Part shown: piece by piece, positions 1-10,600 of the stretch
How the letters are laid out: every line of letters begins with the position of its first letter
Position numbering within the stretch: position 1 is the stretch's first letter
From: an uncultured Erysipelotrichaceae bacterium
GTDB lineage: Bacteria; Bacillota_I; Bacilli_A; RFN20; CAG-826
Direction: 5' to 3'
NCBI GenBank assembly: GCA_902800905.1
Contig: CADCGC010000004.1
Location: 1-61,050 of the forward strand
Length of the DNA stretch: 61,050 nucleotides
Notes under the pieces: generated by a model
Told to the model about the DNA's origin: nothing
The model's input: only the letters and a program-made list of their open reading frames with translations
Database searches by the model: none
Program-made: the position numbers and the translations under genes

Positions 1-206
1 TTAATATCGTTAAACAAGGCTGGGGCAAATTTTTCAGTATATTTATATAAAACTACTTCATTATGGTTGAACTTGTAATCAAAGTCGTTTAAAAGATTTT
101 CAGCACTTTGAAATGTTGATAAAGCGCAAGAAGCGCCTTCTTCCCATTCCCACTGCCATATTTGATCAATATGGGCATTACATACAAGATGAACTTTTTT
201 TCTCAT
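1..206 (-). CDS. GH38 alpha-mannosidase, N-terminal part only (runs off the window edge)
   Basis: Reading the minus strand from the ATG at 204-206 gives an open frame to the window edge (68 codons) that starts MRKKVHLVCNAHIDQIWQWE. This is nearly the same as the start of the complete GH38 enzyme at 48750-51242 (MKKILHLVCNSHIDPVWQWD). The HID motif supplies zinc ligands in GH38, and the following HNEV segment is also shared. Family knowledge: GH38 enzymes are zinc-dependent retaining alpha-mannosidases, usually cytoplasmic in bacteria. The protein has no signal peptide. Only the first ~68 of the expected ~830 residues are visible, so integrity cannot be judged. It lies 94 bases downstream of the module protein at 301-2283, beyond a possible terminator hairpin. 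It shows that the mannoside locus continues to the left. Confidence 0.85.
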   Translation of the reverse strand, partial: MRKKVHLVCNAHIDQIWQWEWEEGASCALSTFQSAENLLNDFDYKFNHNEVVLYKYTEKFAPALFNDI

Positions 207-222
207 AATCTCAACTAAATAG

Positions 223-262
223 AAAAGGTCAATGATCTCTATAAAGTTCTGTTGACCTTTTT
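223..262 (-). terminator. Putative hairpin terminator after the 301-2283 gene
   Basis: A perfect 10-bp inverted repeat (AAAAGGTCAA at 223-232, TTGACCTTTT at 252-261) encloses a 19-base loop, just downstream of the minus-strand gene ending at 301. On the minus strand the stem is followed by CTATTT, a mediocre T-tract, so termination is plausible but not certain. It could equally be a leader structure of the GH38 gene starting at 206. Confidence 0.4.
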
Positions 263-300
263 CTTCAATATTTTAATTTGATGTAACTAATAATTATACA

Positions 301-2283
301 TTAGGCAACAAAGGTGAAGTTGTTTAATGCATCATACGCGATGTTTCCGGAGCCTTTAGCATAAAGCACGAATCCTTCGTCTCCGTTTAAAACATTAGCG
401 TTTGAACATGTAACTTGAGCATATGTTGTGCCATATGCGTCATTAAGTTTAACAGTCATGCTTGAGCTTGAAATGTTTTCAAACACTAATTGAGCGTGAT
501 CATAATTACTAAATGGTGCTGTAAATGATTGTGAAAAACTGTTTTCAAGAGCAAACACTTCACCAGCATAGTTAATAACAAGATTGATTGAAACGCTTGA
601 GAAATTTGCGAAATAAATTCTTGGTAAATGGTAGTCAAAGATGCTTCCATCATTGAATGCGTTAACAAATTTAATTTCGCTTGCTCCATTAGCAACTACC
701 CATGAAGAATCGATTGAACCATTGCCTTCATAATAATCGTAGGCACCATATAAATTTGATGAGAAATCAAATGATGGGTTGGCAACGCCATGTCCTGCAT
801 AGCAAACAGAACAAACTTCTCTGCCGATGCAACCTGCATCTGCAACATAATTGTGTGCGTGTTCACCAACGAAAGCAAAGTTGCTTAAGTGTTCATCGCC
901 TAATCCAACGCCTTCATCATAGAACTTAAATCCATCAACGCCATTGAGGACATTTGCATCTGTAACAACCTTACTAAGAAGAATGTTATTTGATGAATCT
1001 CTAAGAGATGCAACCATTGATGAACTGGTGATGTTATAGAATACAAGTTTTGCTGCAAATGATGCAGATGGAACTGTGTAGTAATCGCTTAAATCAGAAT
1101 TAAACGAATATTTTTCACTAGCGTTTGCGATTGTGAAATCGATTGTAACTGCGCTAAATCCAGCAAAGTACATTCTTGGTAAGCACACTTCTGAATAGAC
1201 GCCTGAGTTATATGTATAGAAATGGATGCTATTAGCTTCAACATTGAAGACCCAACTTGCGTCTGGTGCGCCAAAGCTCTTGTACCAGTCATACATACCA
1301 TAGATGCCATTAGTTGCAAAATCGATTGATGGAGCAACGGCTCTTGCTTCACCACAAATAGAACAAACTTCTTTTCCTAAGCAATTTGTGTCAAGAACAT
1401 AATTGTGTTCACAAGTATCGGCTAATGCTGTTAATTCAGCAGAAATAGTTCTATATGCTGCATCAGCAATCATATATAAGGAAACTGATTTATTTCCGTT
1501 AACAATGTCAGAATCGGAAATAGTAACGTTTTGAGTGGTTCCTTCAGCGCAGTAAAGCGAGGCGTTAACTTGATTGCCACTGACAGTAAATGACAATGTG
1601 CCAGAATATGGTTCTGCTCTATATGCATATGGGAATGCGTAAGATTCGGTCTCTAATCCAACTCTACTAGACCAGTCGTTTCCTGCTAATGTAAATGAAA
1701 CTGATTTATATAAGCTAAAGTTAATTTTTGGTAATTTGATTTCTTCTTCAACACTACCTTCATTTACTTCAAACACCATTCCTTTAGCGGTTGGTTGAAC
1801 ATTGTCACCCCATTTACCACCTTGAGCGCCATATGTAGCTTTTGTGAAGTCGATATCCGCAAATTGCATTACGTTTGCAGATAATTCTCCAGCTTCGCCA
1901 CAAACCGAACAAGCAGTTCCAAAGTAACCAATTTTACTAGTAACAACTGTATCTACAAAATTATGAGCAACTTTAGCGACGATTCTTTCGTCTCCAGCAC
2001 CATAAGTATCAACGATGTATTGGATGTCTTCGGCAGATGGTTGTCCCTTTTCAATCATTTGGCCTTCAATAGGTTCAACGATTGTGGTATTGCCTTTACA
2101 ATCTGTCCAATATTCTTTGATACCATATTTGTCACATGTTGCAGAAACAGCTTCATAATGGTTCCACTGTGTACCAGTACTTGCTGTGGATAAAAACGGA
2201 ACACTATTAGAAATGCTTAAAGCAAATACTGCTCCCGCCGCAACAATACTAGTTAGTGACAATAATAGATATTTTTTTTGCAT
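301..2283 (-). CDS. Secreted three-module protein with Cys/His linkers and N-terminal GIKEYW motif
   Basis: No enzyme family is recognised. Residues 1-35 form a signal peptide. A motif around residues 50-62 (C50, GIKEYW, C62) recurs near the N-terminus of three other proteins here. Then come three ~150-residue beta-rich modules, each preceded by a short linker of the form (C)xHN[YF]...C-x-x-C (about residues 106-130, 288-312 and 476-500). Each module carries an LP[RK][IM]xF core and a later V-x-NG-x-[DK]-[GS] segment. The first module is almost the same as the last module of the neighbouring 2432-5719 protein. There is no LPxTG, lipobox or C-terminal membrane helix, so it is probably released or non-covalently held. 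The start is fixed by a TAGGAGG site. A 148-base gap separates it from the upstream gene, so it may have its own promoter. Inferred role: glycan or surface binding. Confidence 0.75.
   Translation of the reverse strand: MQKKYLLLSLTSIVAAGAVFALSISNSVPFLSTASTGTQWNHYEAVSATCDKYGIKEYWTDCKGNTTIVEPIEGQMIEKGQPSAEDIQYIVDTYGAGDERIVAKVAHNFVDTVVTSKIGYFGTACSVCGEAGELSANVMQFADIDFTKATYGAQGGKWGDNVQPTAKGMVFEVNEGSVEEEIKLPKINFSLYKSVSFTLAGNDWSSRVGLETESYAFPYAYRAEPYSGTLSFTVSGNQVNASLYCAEGTTQNVTISDSDIVNGNKSVSLYMIADAAYRTISAELTALADTCEHNYVLDTNCLGKEVCSICGEARAVAPSIDFATNGIYGMYDWYKSFGAPDASWVFNVEANSIHFYTYNSGVYSEVCLPRMYFAGFSAVTIDFTIANASEKYSFNSDLSDYYTVPSASFAAKLVFYNITSSSMVASLRDSSNNILLSKVVTDANVLNGVDGFKFYDEGVGLGDEHLSNFAFVGEHAHNYVADAGCIGREVCSVCYAGHGVANPSFDFSSNLYGAYDYYEGNGSIDSSWVVANGASEIKFVNAFNDGSIFDYHLPRIYFANFSSVSINLVINYAGEVFALENSFSQSFTAPFSNYDHAQLVFENISSSSMTVKLNDAYGTTYAQVTCSNANVLNGDEGFVLYAKGSGNIAYDALNNFTFVA
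1430..1836. repeat. Direct repeat, copy 1 (module-coding DNA)
   Basis: These 407 bases match 2448-2854 at a constant offset of 1018 with no insertion or deletion needed. Long stretches are identical or nearly so. The segment encodes the first module of the 301-2283 protein. The second copy encodes the last module of the 2432-5719 protein. Confidence 0.8.
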
Positions 2284-2431
2284 AAAATAAGCCTCCTAAA
2301 GATATCTAATATTTGAAAAAAACTATGATTATCATCACTTTAAATCATTTGTTTATTTAGTTAAATAATTCTTCGTTTTTTTATATGAAACTAACAAAAC
2401 TATGATAAGAAATTACACTTTTTTAAGTTGA

Positions 2432-5400
2432 CTAATAGCTCAAATTTGTTAGTTCGGCGGTGATAGTTCTATATGCTGCATCAGCAATCATATACAAAGA
2501 GAATGACTTGTTTCCATTAATAATATCTGGGTCAGAAATAACAATATTTTGGGTAGTTCCTTCAGCACAATTTAAGGAAACAGTAACTTGATTTCCATCA
2601 TTCGTGAAAGTTAATGTTCCTGAATATGGTTCTGGTCTATATGCATATGGGAATGCGTAAGAACCGCTTTCTAATCCAACTCTAGAAGACCAGTCATTTC
2701 CTGATAGAGTAAACGACACTGATTTATATAAGCTGAAGTTAATTTTTGGTAATTTTATTTCATTTTCAGTTTTAGCCGCTGTTACTTCAAAAACCATTGT
2801 TTTAGCGGTTGGTTGAACATTTGTACCCCACTTACCACCTTGTGCCCCATATTGATAAATAGTGAAATCAACATCATCAAACCCCATAATATCTTCTGAC
2901 GAATCTCCTAATTCACCACAGATATAGCACACTGTGTCATAATAACCAATCTTTTCACTAGCAGCAGTGTTAACAAAGCTATGAGTGCATGGACTGACTA
3001 ATGATGTTAATCCAAAAGTAACAGTCTGCCATTGATAGTCAGGGCAATAAATATATAAGATAAATGATTCATCACCATTAATTATTCTAGAATCAGTAAT
3101 TATGGCATTTTGAACTTGTGATGTTTCATTACATTTTAATGAAGCGTGCAAACCGTCTCCACCCAATTCAAACGTTAATACACCAGTGTGTGCTGGGCTA
3201 CTGCTACTTGAACTATATGGCAAGATATATGAACCGCTTTCTAAGCCAGCTCCAATAGCGAATGAATCACACTTAACAGAGAATTCAACACTGTCAAAAG
3301 CCTTGAAGTCAATTCTTGGTAAACTAACAATTGCTTCTTCCGCTTTAGCGGCCTCATATTTAACAGTTGTTGTAGTTGGTTGAACGTTTGTTCCCCAAAC
3401 GCCTCCGTGCGCGCCATATTGATGAACAGTAAAATCAATATCACTAAGATGCATTACATCTTTCGGCTGTTCTCCTAGTTCACCACAAATAGAGCAGATG
3501 CTATCGTAGCAATAACCAATTTTTGCAATATTTTCAACATTAACAAAATTGTGGTTCTTGCAAATCTGTGGTTGATAAAATTTAACTCCTCTTTCAAAGC
3601 AGAACATTGAATAACAAACAGGGAATGTAAATCCACTATTTCCGTTAATGACATCTTCATCTTCACATACATAACCATATTGAACTGTTCCTTCTTGAGT
3701 ATCACAAAGAAGCAACATATTTAATCCGATTTCTTGCTTATAATCGCATACAATATACCCATTACAATTAGTGACCGCTTTTTCTTCGCTAAAGCCAATG
3801 TAAAATCCATCAATAACTTCACACGGGATAATAATCTTTTCGCCTTGAATAGCAAAATTAATTGCCGGTAGTGTTAATGTGTAATCAGCGCGACAATGAG
3901 TCCAGCCTTGCCCTTCATCATATTGACGGTCTTGGTCGTAGAATAGGTAGTCTTCATCGACATTTCTATCTTCAGATAAGAATCTAGTAATTGTTGGACG
4001 TTTATACTCATATTCATAGTGAGCGTTTGGATCATCTGTAAAGAAAGCTTCTCCAACATAATTATCTAACCAAATATAAGGCAAATAATCGTGAGAAGTA
4101 GATACCTTTGGATTTGATAAATAAATATATTTGGAATAATCTCCTGCTGATTCGTTAGCCCAGTATGAGATTGATTTTAAGTTTTCATTTCCTTGAATAA
4201 CATCTAAATCATCACATTCAGAAATAATTTGAACGTTTTTATAATCAATTTCTTTATCACCAATGGTTTGTTTTGCGTCATATAGTTGAGTAATGGTTTG
4301 TTTTAAGGTTTGTCCATCATATGTGACATCAATTGTTCCACCTAGTGGTAAAGAACCTCCATCCATTCTTCCACCAGCGTATCCAATAAGAACATAGCCG
4401 TTAGTTTTCCAGCTGTAAGAAATATTAGAGGTTTTTCTGTAATCAATTTTTGGTAAATAAATATTAGCAACGGTGTCTAGATAGGTTTCTTCATCTCCAG
4501 GAAGACGGTTATTTGATAAAAGATAGCCTAATCCATTGATAAATGTATCGCCGTCATCATAAGGAGTAGCGTTAATAGTTTCTCCTTCTTCTCCTACTGA
4601 AGGGGCAACAGATTTTGCATCTCTAGTATCTTGAGCAAAATTGAATTCGTTGATTTTCCATTTAACGCCTAGTCTTAAATTGCTCTCAACTGGTTCGTTA
4701 AATTCACTACCATCTTTAAGCCATCCATCAAACACCAAAGATGAATCACTACTAACTGGTTTAACGCTATCAGGAATTCTATCGCCATCTAAAACATAGA
4801 TTGGTTCTTCTAAATCTAAAGACTTAATAACGTATTTTTCTCTACATTTAAATGAATCAACAGAAGTAATGGTCTCTCCTGTTTCGGTATTATGATATGA
4901 AGCTTCTAAATCAAATAGACCTTTTTTAATGCCTTTAATAGTGTCACCATTAAGCTCGGCAATTTCTTCGTTGGATATTTGACAATCCATTTCACTTAGA
5001 GTAATGTTCTTGATGTTTTGAGAACCATAATTAAGAGAATATGTAACTTCTAAATCTTCTTCTCCAACCACCACTTGGCTTTTTTCGTAGTTACAAGACA
5101 GATTGTATTTGGTTTCTTTAACGGAAACGGTGAACGATTCTTCTGCGATTAGTTCACCATAAGTGACTTTGATTTTTGCGTTTGTAGTTCCAACATCTAA
5201 CGCGGTAATAACGTTATCGGCAATACTGATAATTGAAGAATCGTAATCGTAATATGTAGCGGCAATATCAATTACTGATCCATCAAGCCTTGCTTCATAT
5301 CTAAATTCATATTGATCATCTTTATATAAAGAAATGAGATTATCAAAAATATTAATTCCAAGTGTGGAAGATCTTTGGTTTCCTTGAACAATTATTTTTA

Positions 5401-5719
5401 ATAAAGTCTTTGAGCTTTCATAAGTAATTTGAATAATCGCTTCACCCGCTCCAACAGCGTCAACTAAACCAGTATTTGACACAGTAGCGACATTGGTGTT
5501 CAAACTCTTATAAGCAAAACTAACATTTTCTTCTTTATCATCAACGATATATTTCGCATGAATTTGATATTGGTCTCCAACATTTAATGTCTTTTCTTTT
5601 TCATTTAAAACAATATCAATTGGGTCAAGAATATCCTTTTGAACCACTATTGTTGTGTTGCAAGAGAAAAGGAATGAAGAAAGGATAAGTAAGGACACTA
5701 ATTTAGTAAATCTTTTCAT
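2432..5719 (-). CDS. Large lipoprotein: Big_2 Ig-like domains followed by LP[RK]I modules
   Basis: A lipobox (FLFSC, Cys20) predicts membrane anchoring. The first ~300 residues contain bacterial Ig-like segments; the first is a clear Big_2 repeat (VGDQYQ ... VATVSNTGLVDAVGAG). A middle region has an InlB-like FDGWLKDG strip. The C-terminal two thirds hold several modules with the LP[RK]I[ND]xF core. The last two are each preceded by a Cys/His linker ending CxxCGELG. I chose the ATG at 5719 (GGTGG ribosome site, MKRFTKL signal sequence) rather than the upstream in-frame ATG at 5743, which would overlap the previous gene. It is the last gene of transporter copy 1, 13 bases after the DUF4838 gene. 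The counterpart in copy 2 (36389-37000) keeps only the Big_2 part. Probable role: surface scaffold or glycan binding (inference). Confidence 0.8.
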   Translation of the reverse strand: MKRFTKLVSLLILSSFLFSCNTTIVVQKDILDPIDIVLNEKEKTLNVGDQYQIHAKYIVDDKEENVSFAYKSLNTNVATVSNTGLVDAVGAGEAIIQITYESSKTLLKIIVQGNQRSSTLGINIFDNLISLYKDDQYEFRYEARLDGSVIDIAATYYDYDSSIISIADNVITALDVGTTNAKIKVTYGELIAEESFTVSVKETKYNLSCNYEKSQVVVGEEDLEVTYSLNYGSQNIKNITLSEMDCQISNEEIAELNGDTIKGIKKGLFDLEASYHNTETGETITSVDSFKCREKYVIKSLDLEEPIYVLDGDRIPDSVKPVSSDSSLVFDGWLKDGSEFNEPVESNLRLGVKWKINEFNFAQDTRDAKSVAPSVGEEGETINATPYDDGDTFINGLGYLLSNNRLPGDEETYLDTVANIYLPKIDYRKTSNISYSWKTNGYVLIGYAGGRMDGGSLPLGGTIDVTYDGQTLKQTITQLYDAKQTIGDKEIDYKNVQIISECDDLDVIQGNENLKSISYWANESAGDYSKYIYLSNPKVSTSHDYLPYIWLDNYVGEAFFTDDPNAHYEYEYKRPTITRFLSEDRNVDEDYLFYDQDRQYDEGQGWTHCRADYTLTLPAINFAIQGEKIIIPCEVIDGFYIGFSEEKAVTNCNGYIVCDYKQEIGLNMLLLCDTQEGTVQYGYVCEDEDVINGNSGFTFPVCYSMFCFERGVKFYQPQICKNHNFVNVENIAKIGYCYDSICSICGELGEQPKDVMHLSDIDFTVHQYGAHGGVWGTNVQPTTTTVKYEAAKAEEAIVSLPRIDFKAFDSVEFSVKCDSFAIGAGLESGSYILPYSSSSSSPAHTGVLTFELGGDGLHASLKCNETSQVQNAIITDSRIINGDESFILYIYCPDYQWQTVTFGLTSLVSPCTHSFVNTAASEKIGYYDTVCYICGELGDSSEDIMGFDDVDFTIYQYGAQGGKWGTNVQPTAKTMVFEVTAAKTENEIKLPKINFSLYKSVSFTLSGNDWSSRVGLESGSYAFPYAYRPEPYSGTLTFTNDGNQVTVSLNCAEGTTQNIVISDPDIINGNKSFSLYMIADAAYRTITAELTNLSY
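2448..2854. repeat. Direct repeat, copy 2 (module-coding DNA)
   Basis: Partner of 1430-1836, encoding the C-terminal module of the neighbouring protein. Divergence is mostly single-base changes. This fits a module duplication or gene conversion between adjacent genes that is younger than the other modules in these proteins. Confidence 0.8.
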
Positions 5720-5732
5720 AATTCCACCACCA

Positions 5733-7619
5733 TTAGAATTCAATTCCTGTTCCTGCTTCAGAAATCTTGGTCAACTTAAAGTAATTAACAAGATGATTAA
5801 AATCTACTTTCATTTCTTCTAAAGCACTTTGACTATAGAAATCAGAATAATAACTTATTAATAAGTAGTAAGTAGTAATCATTTCACGTTTAATTCGATA
5901 ATAAAGCTTTGTGTATAGTTCATTATCTTCATCTTTATATTTTTCAATTGCTTTAAGTCCACTATTTAATGCATTTTGTAAAGCATCTACAGTTGGCTTA
6001 TTCCAGCATTCTAGATTATCAACGATATCACTCTTAATTCCACATACAACCTGATTAGCGTTGACATAGTATGTGTATCGATCTCTAGTGATTTTATAGT
6101 AAAGTTCTAAACTCTCCGCTGCATCCTTATAATAATGGAGCATAAAGTCGTGAACTAAGTCTTCATAACTTTGATTAATATCCCAAAGTAGTTGACTTTC
6201 TACATATAAACGCATATTGGTTAACCCAGTAACGTTATTAATAACTGCACCTTGAGAATAGAAATATTTGACGTGATGTTTTTTGTATTCTTCTAAATAA
6301 GGTTTGAAGGATCCAAAATTGTTAAAGTTCATCAAGAAGTTGTTAAAGTTCACATCATATGAATAAACAATGATTCTTCCTTCAAGAATCTCGTCCCACT
6401 TTTCTAAGCAAGTATGCAGTTCAGTGTTTGTTGCGCCAGAATAGAAGTCTTTCGCGTAATCTAATTCAATAGGAGCAAACTCAATATAAAGTTTTTTGTT
6501 GGGAATGATTTTATCAGAGTCAAATGGTTTTATTGATTGATAATAGCCAAAGAAAACATATCTAATATCACGATTGAGATTTGCTAAATCTCCTTCGTTT
6601 CTCATAATGCTTTCAACTTTTTCAATAACATCATTTAAGAACAATACGATAAGCCCGCTGACTTTGCCTTCACACCCGTATTCTTTCATCTTGTGTTGAC
6701 AAGCATCACAAGTGCAAAAAGCACGATTGTCTTCTTGACCAATCATAAAGTATTTAGCGGTACTGTTTTTCCTAATATAGTTGATATATAGATTATTCGC
6801 CATTTCATTAACCATTCCATCATAGTCAATTCCGTGCGCAGAATAACAAAGTTGATAGAACGTATCTGAAGGCGCATCAGCAAACCATTCTGGATGATAT
6901 GTTTCAGGATGTTTAACCGGGTCGTTATATGTTTCTTGATTTAGCAAATTGTGATACTTGTTTGTCGATGTATGACCATGTAACGCCCATCGACTATCAG
7001 TTTCCTTGTTGAATAATCTTAAACGAGTAGCGAGAGTTTTGTTTGATATAAGCTCTTTATATCCTAGTTCACGTTCATCAAAAGAAGGAGCGTATGATTC
7101 ATCAATTGGAGGGATATAGATGTCATCTTTATTTGTGACATATATCTCATCATCTGAATATGCCTTGTAATCAATTAATATTTCAAGTAAACGGTATGTT
7201 CCATAAAGAACACCTTCAAGATTGTAATTCTCATCAGCGAGAATATAGATGTTTTTATCTTCACTTAGCAAATAATAACCACTATTGAGATATTCGTTAT
7301 CTGTAGGCATTTGAATGTTATTTGCCTCGCTTAATGATGTTACTCCAAAAGAAATATATGGAAGGCTACTATCAAAAGAGTCTACTAATTCATCAACAAC
7401 TTTAAATGTTGCTCCGCTTGATTTTTCAATCATAGTGGCAAACTCATTAACCGCGATATTTATATATTCATTTTGTGAATTAGCCTTAACTAGTTGATAA
7501 TCGGAAACGTTATTAGAAACGAGCTTGACCTTTTCAATGACATTGTACTCATAAACAGTCGTAACATTACACGACACTAATGATGCAACGATAAATGGTA
7601 TCAAAAATATTTTCTTCAT
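5733..7619 (-). CDS. DUF4838-type lipoprotein (putative extracellular glycoside-active enzyme)
   Basis: A lipobox (SLVSC, Cys17) anchors the protein. Residues ~40-165 resemble the alpha/beta N-terminal domain found before GH20/GH67-type barrels. Residues ~175-520 are the DUF4838 region, with WHPEWF-like (YHPEWFADAP) and QEDNRAFCTCDACQ segments; C302, C304 and C307 form the family's CxCxxC motif. DUF4838 proteins often sit in glycan-utilisation loci. Their reaction is not established, so catalysis is inferred. The gene lies 7 bases after the large surface protein and is preceded by GAGG. Paralogues occur at 37002-38927 and within 25757-28747. Confidence 0.8.
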   Translation of the reverse strand: MKKIFLIPFIVASLVSCNVTTVYEYNVIEKVKLVSNNVSDYQLVKANSQNEYINIAVNEFATMIEKSSGATFKVVDELVDSFDSSLPYISFGVTSLSEANNIQMPTDNEYLNSGYYLLSEDKNIYILADENYNLEGVLYGTYRLLEILIDYKAYSDDEIYVTNKDDIYIPPIDESYAPSFDERELGYKELISNKTLATRLRLFNKETDSRWALHGHTSTNKYHNLLNQETYNDPVKHPETYHPEWFADAPSDTFYQLCYSAHGIDYDGMVNEMANNLYINYIRKNSTAKYFMIGQEDNRAFCTCDACQHKMKEYGCEGKVSGLIVLFLNDVIEKVESIMRNEGDLANLNRDIRYVFFGYYQSIKPFDSDKIIPNKKLYIEFAPIELDYAKDFYSGATNTELHTCLEKWDEILEGRIIVYSYDVNFNNFLMNFNNFGSFKPYLEEYKKHHVKYFYSQGAVINNVTGLTNMRLYVESQLLWDINQSYEDLVHDFMLHYYKDAAESLELYYKITRDRYTYYVNANQVVCGIKSDIVDNLECWNKPTVDALQNALNSGLKAIEKYKDEDNELYTKLYYRIKREMITTYYLLISYYSDFYSQSALEEMKVDFNHLVNYFKLTKISEAGTGIEF

Positions 7620-7626
7620 AGCTTGC

Positions 7627-10600
7627 TTACCTCACATTCAATACGAATTCCTTAAAATTCATATTTCCATATGCATCAATAGTTAGATAACGTAACGTAT
7701 ACTTACCAACCATATAAAGCTTAACAGCGTGACTATTTTGCACTAATTGTTCGGAATAATGGTCTAAATCAAGATAATTCTCTTTAGTGATTTCTCCATC
7801 AACCATCTCGCAGTGTTCAATTGCTACACCCTGACCACTTGGGAGATATAAAGAAACATCTAAAGAGCAGTTCTTAGAATTATCATCAAATGTATATGAT
7901 GGGAGATTAAACGTAGAACCAACTGAATAATATTCACTTGGAGTGAAATTCACTGTTAATTGAGGCTTTTCGTTTTCAACACAGCAAATAGTGAACGAAC
8001 GATTTGAAGTTCTTCCATTACCGTCTTTCGCATCATATTCAATACGATAACTACCATATTTATTTAAAACGACTTTGTGATCGATTGAAGCATCCGCTTT
8101 ATCTAAAATCTTGTTCCCACTACTATCAGCCATAGAAACATATAAGTAATCAACGTATGACAAAACATCAAACGCACTTGCTTCAGAAATAGTGATTTCA
8201 GATCCTAATTCATTTGCCCAGTTAAGATTGCTATCAGTAACTATTTGTGGACCAGCGTTGTCTTTAACGATTGATGATTTGAATGATTGATTGTTGATAA
8301 AGATTAAAGACACTTTAGATGAATCGATAGGGTTAACGAACCCAAACGAAACATATACTTCTTTAGAGAATCCTGTGAATGGTTCACCATTATCGAAATA
8401 ATTAATAATGCAAACATCTTTATAATTACGGTCTATCAAAGATTTATAGTACGCTCGATAATAAAGTTCAAACTGACTATTACTATCACAATCAAGTTTT
8501 TTACCAATGTTATCAAACGGAACATATAATTTAAGCTCTCCACCTTCAGGAACAATATTAATTGTTAATGTTTTGTTGGAGTCGTATTTATCTCTAATTT
8601 TGATATGAAAACTATCATAATTAAATTTTGTTTCGTTATCTAAGCCAAACGAAAGAGCTAGGTCGTTTGAAGAAACCGATTTAATAAAGTTAATATACGA
8701 ATCACTATTGGTTGAAAACTGTAGTGTTTTCCCTTCGGTGTCTGGAGTGTACTCAGAGTCTTCAGAATAGAAATAATTTCCCTTATTTATTCTTCCGCTT
8801 GAATCTTTTCCATCCACCACATTAATCGTAAAGGTTCTTCTGTTTTCGTATGATGAATGCGGAATATAATCGATAACAATGTCATCCGTTGTTTCAACAT
8901 ATAATTTGTCTTGTTCAAAAGTTTGACCGTTGATTTGGATTTCAACTTTGCCATCAGCAATTTGATTTCCACTTGGGTATTTGCATCCAACACGAGGAAT
9001 ATCAAAATATTGTCCCTTAATCATAACAGGTGGTAAGTTAATGTCTTCGACAATTAATGGATGCTCTATATTTTCAATGTTGTAATCAACAACTTTAGAT
9101 ACTAATTTTTCATATATATCGCTGACAACGTATTTGATTTGATAAACGCCAATAGTGTTTGGAACAAAATAATTGTTTTTAAGTTCAATTTCATTAGCAT
9201 CTGGGCCAATTAAATATCGACGCAAATCAATCTTCCCTTGAGCGTTTTTGATAACAACATCATCTAAGGAACATAACTCCACCGATTCAAAAGCGCGATG
9301 AACACCACTACCATCTTCTGGAACTACTATTTCAACATCCTTAATAGCAGAAGAGCAATTGACAACATATGAATCACTCGTTTCATTTCCGCTTCGATCA
9401 GAGCAATAAATAGAAATTAGATATTTTCCAAAATAATTAGTAACAAACCTATTGTTTTCAAACGGGATATCAATATATGACTTATTAGCAGCGTCATAAA
9501 ATTGAACCTTGGTGTTTAAATATAAATCATCATCAAAATCATCAAACGCATCAACAGGAAATAATGGATAGGTATTGCCGTTTTTTGCAAGTGGTAAGTC
9601 ATTTCGATCATAGCCGTCAAAGTCAATTGATAATTTAGGAGCGGTTGTATCTCTTAATAATTCTTGAGACAAATCATAACCAAGAATCGATTTAACAATA
9701 TATTTACCACCAGTACCAGACACATCATTTGTGGTAATTGACAATATCGCACGATTATTTTTAAAACCCCTCCACGGATTGGTTGGATATAAATCGACAT
9801 TATCTAAGTCATTAATCTTAGCGACACTACCTTTCGATTCAAATTCAGATTTAACAAAAATTTGTTTAGAACTGTAGTCAAAGAATAATTGAGAATTCAA
9901 ATAACCAGTGCCAAAAGAAGCAATAATGGTTTGGTCTAACCCTCTAAGAGTTAAGAATGTTGCTGTTCCGTGTTGGTCATCATTGATATGCCAAACATCA
10001 TAACGAGATTCATATCCAGCATAATATTGATTGTTTGCTCTAGCGGTAGCGTATGTAAGACGTTTATGAACACCAGACCCCGCATAACCATCAACAAACC
10101 TTATATCAACTTTATTGTTTGAATCATCAGTGTCTGTCAAAGTAATGATAACTTCGCCAATGTCATAAGCACCTTCGGTAGATGGTTCAACAATGAAATC
10201 GATAAACGAATCATCTTTAGAGGCATTAGAAAAATCTAATATTTTATTAAATGTGACAGTACCACCATCACGTGAATCGACCTTAACTCCTTTATATTCT
10301 TCAATTCCAAGAGTTTTTTCTAATTTGTCACTATACGCGAAAGAACCTGGCTCAATTGTCGCGTTTGAGGCACTAAACATACTCGCAGGTGTTCTAAGTG
10401 ACATCGTCTCCAATGTCTTTGTAACTGTTTCATTTTCAAATACTGCTGAAAATTCAAAAACATATTTTCCAGCTTCATTAAATTTAATCTTTGAAGAATT
10501 AATTTTAGCGCCAGTTGGAGTGTGAACAACTAAAGATGAGGCTTTCTTAGTTTCGCCATGATATTCAATGTCAATCATCTCAATATCTATCTCTGTTCCG

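Noticed and set aside
2325..2335. ATGATTATCAT as a Fur-type iron box
   Set aside because: It matches only half of the usual 19-base box, and no iron-related gene is nearby. It is noted instead as a shared motif.
2353..2368. Palindrome TTATTTA-GT-TAAATAA as a terminator for the 2432-5719 gene
   Set aside because: It is purely A/T, has a 2-base loop and no following T-run in the minus direction. It is likely an AT-rich coincidence.
10193..10525. 110-codon plus-strand open frame inside the 7627-10725 gene
   Set aside because: Antisense to a gene with a clear paralogue at 38941-42099. No signal, motif or ribosome site of its own.
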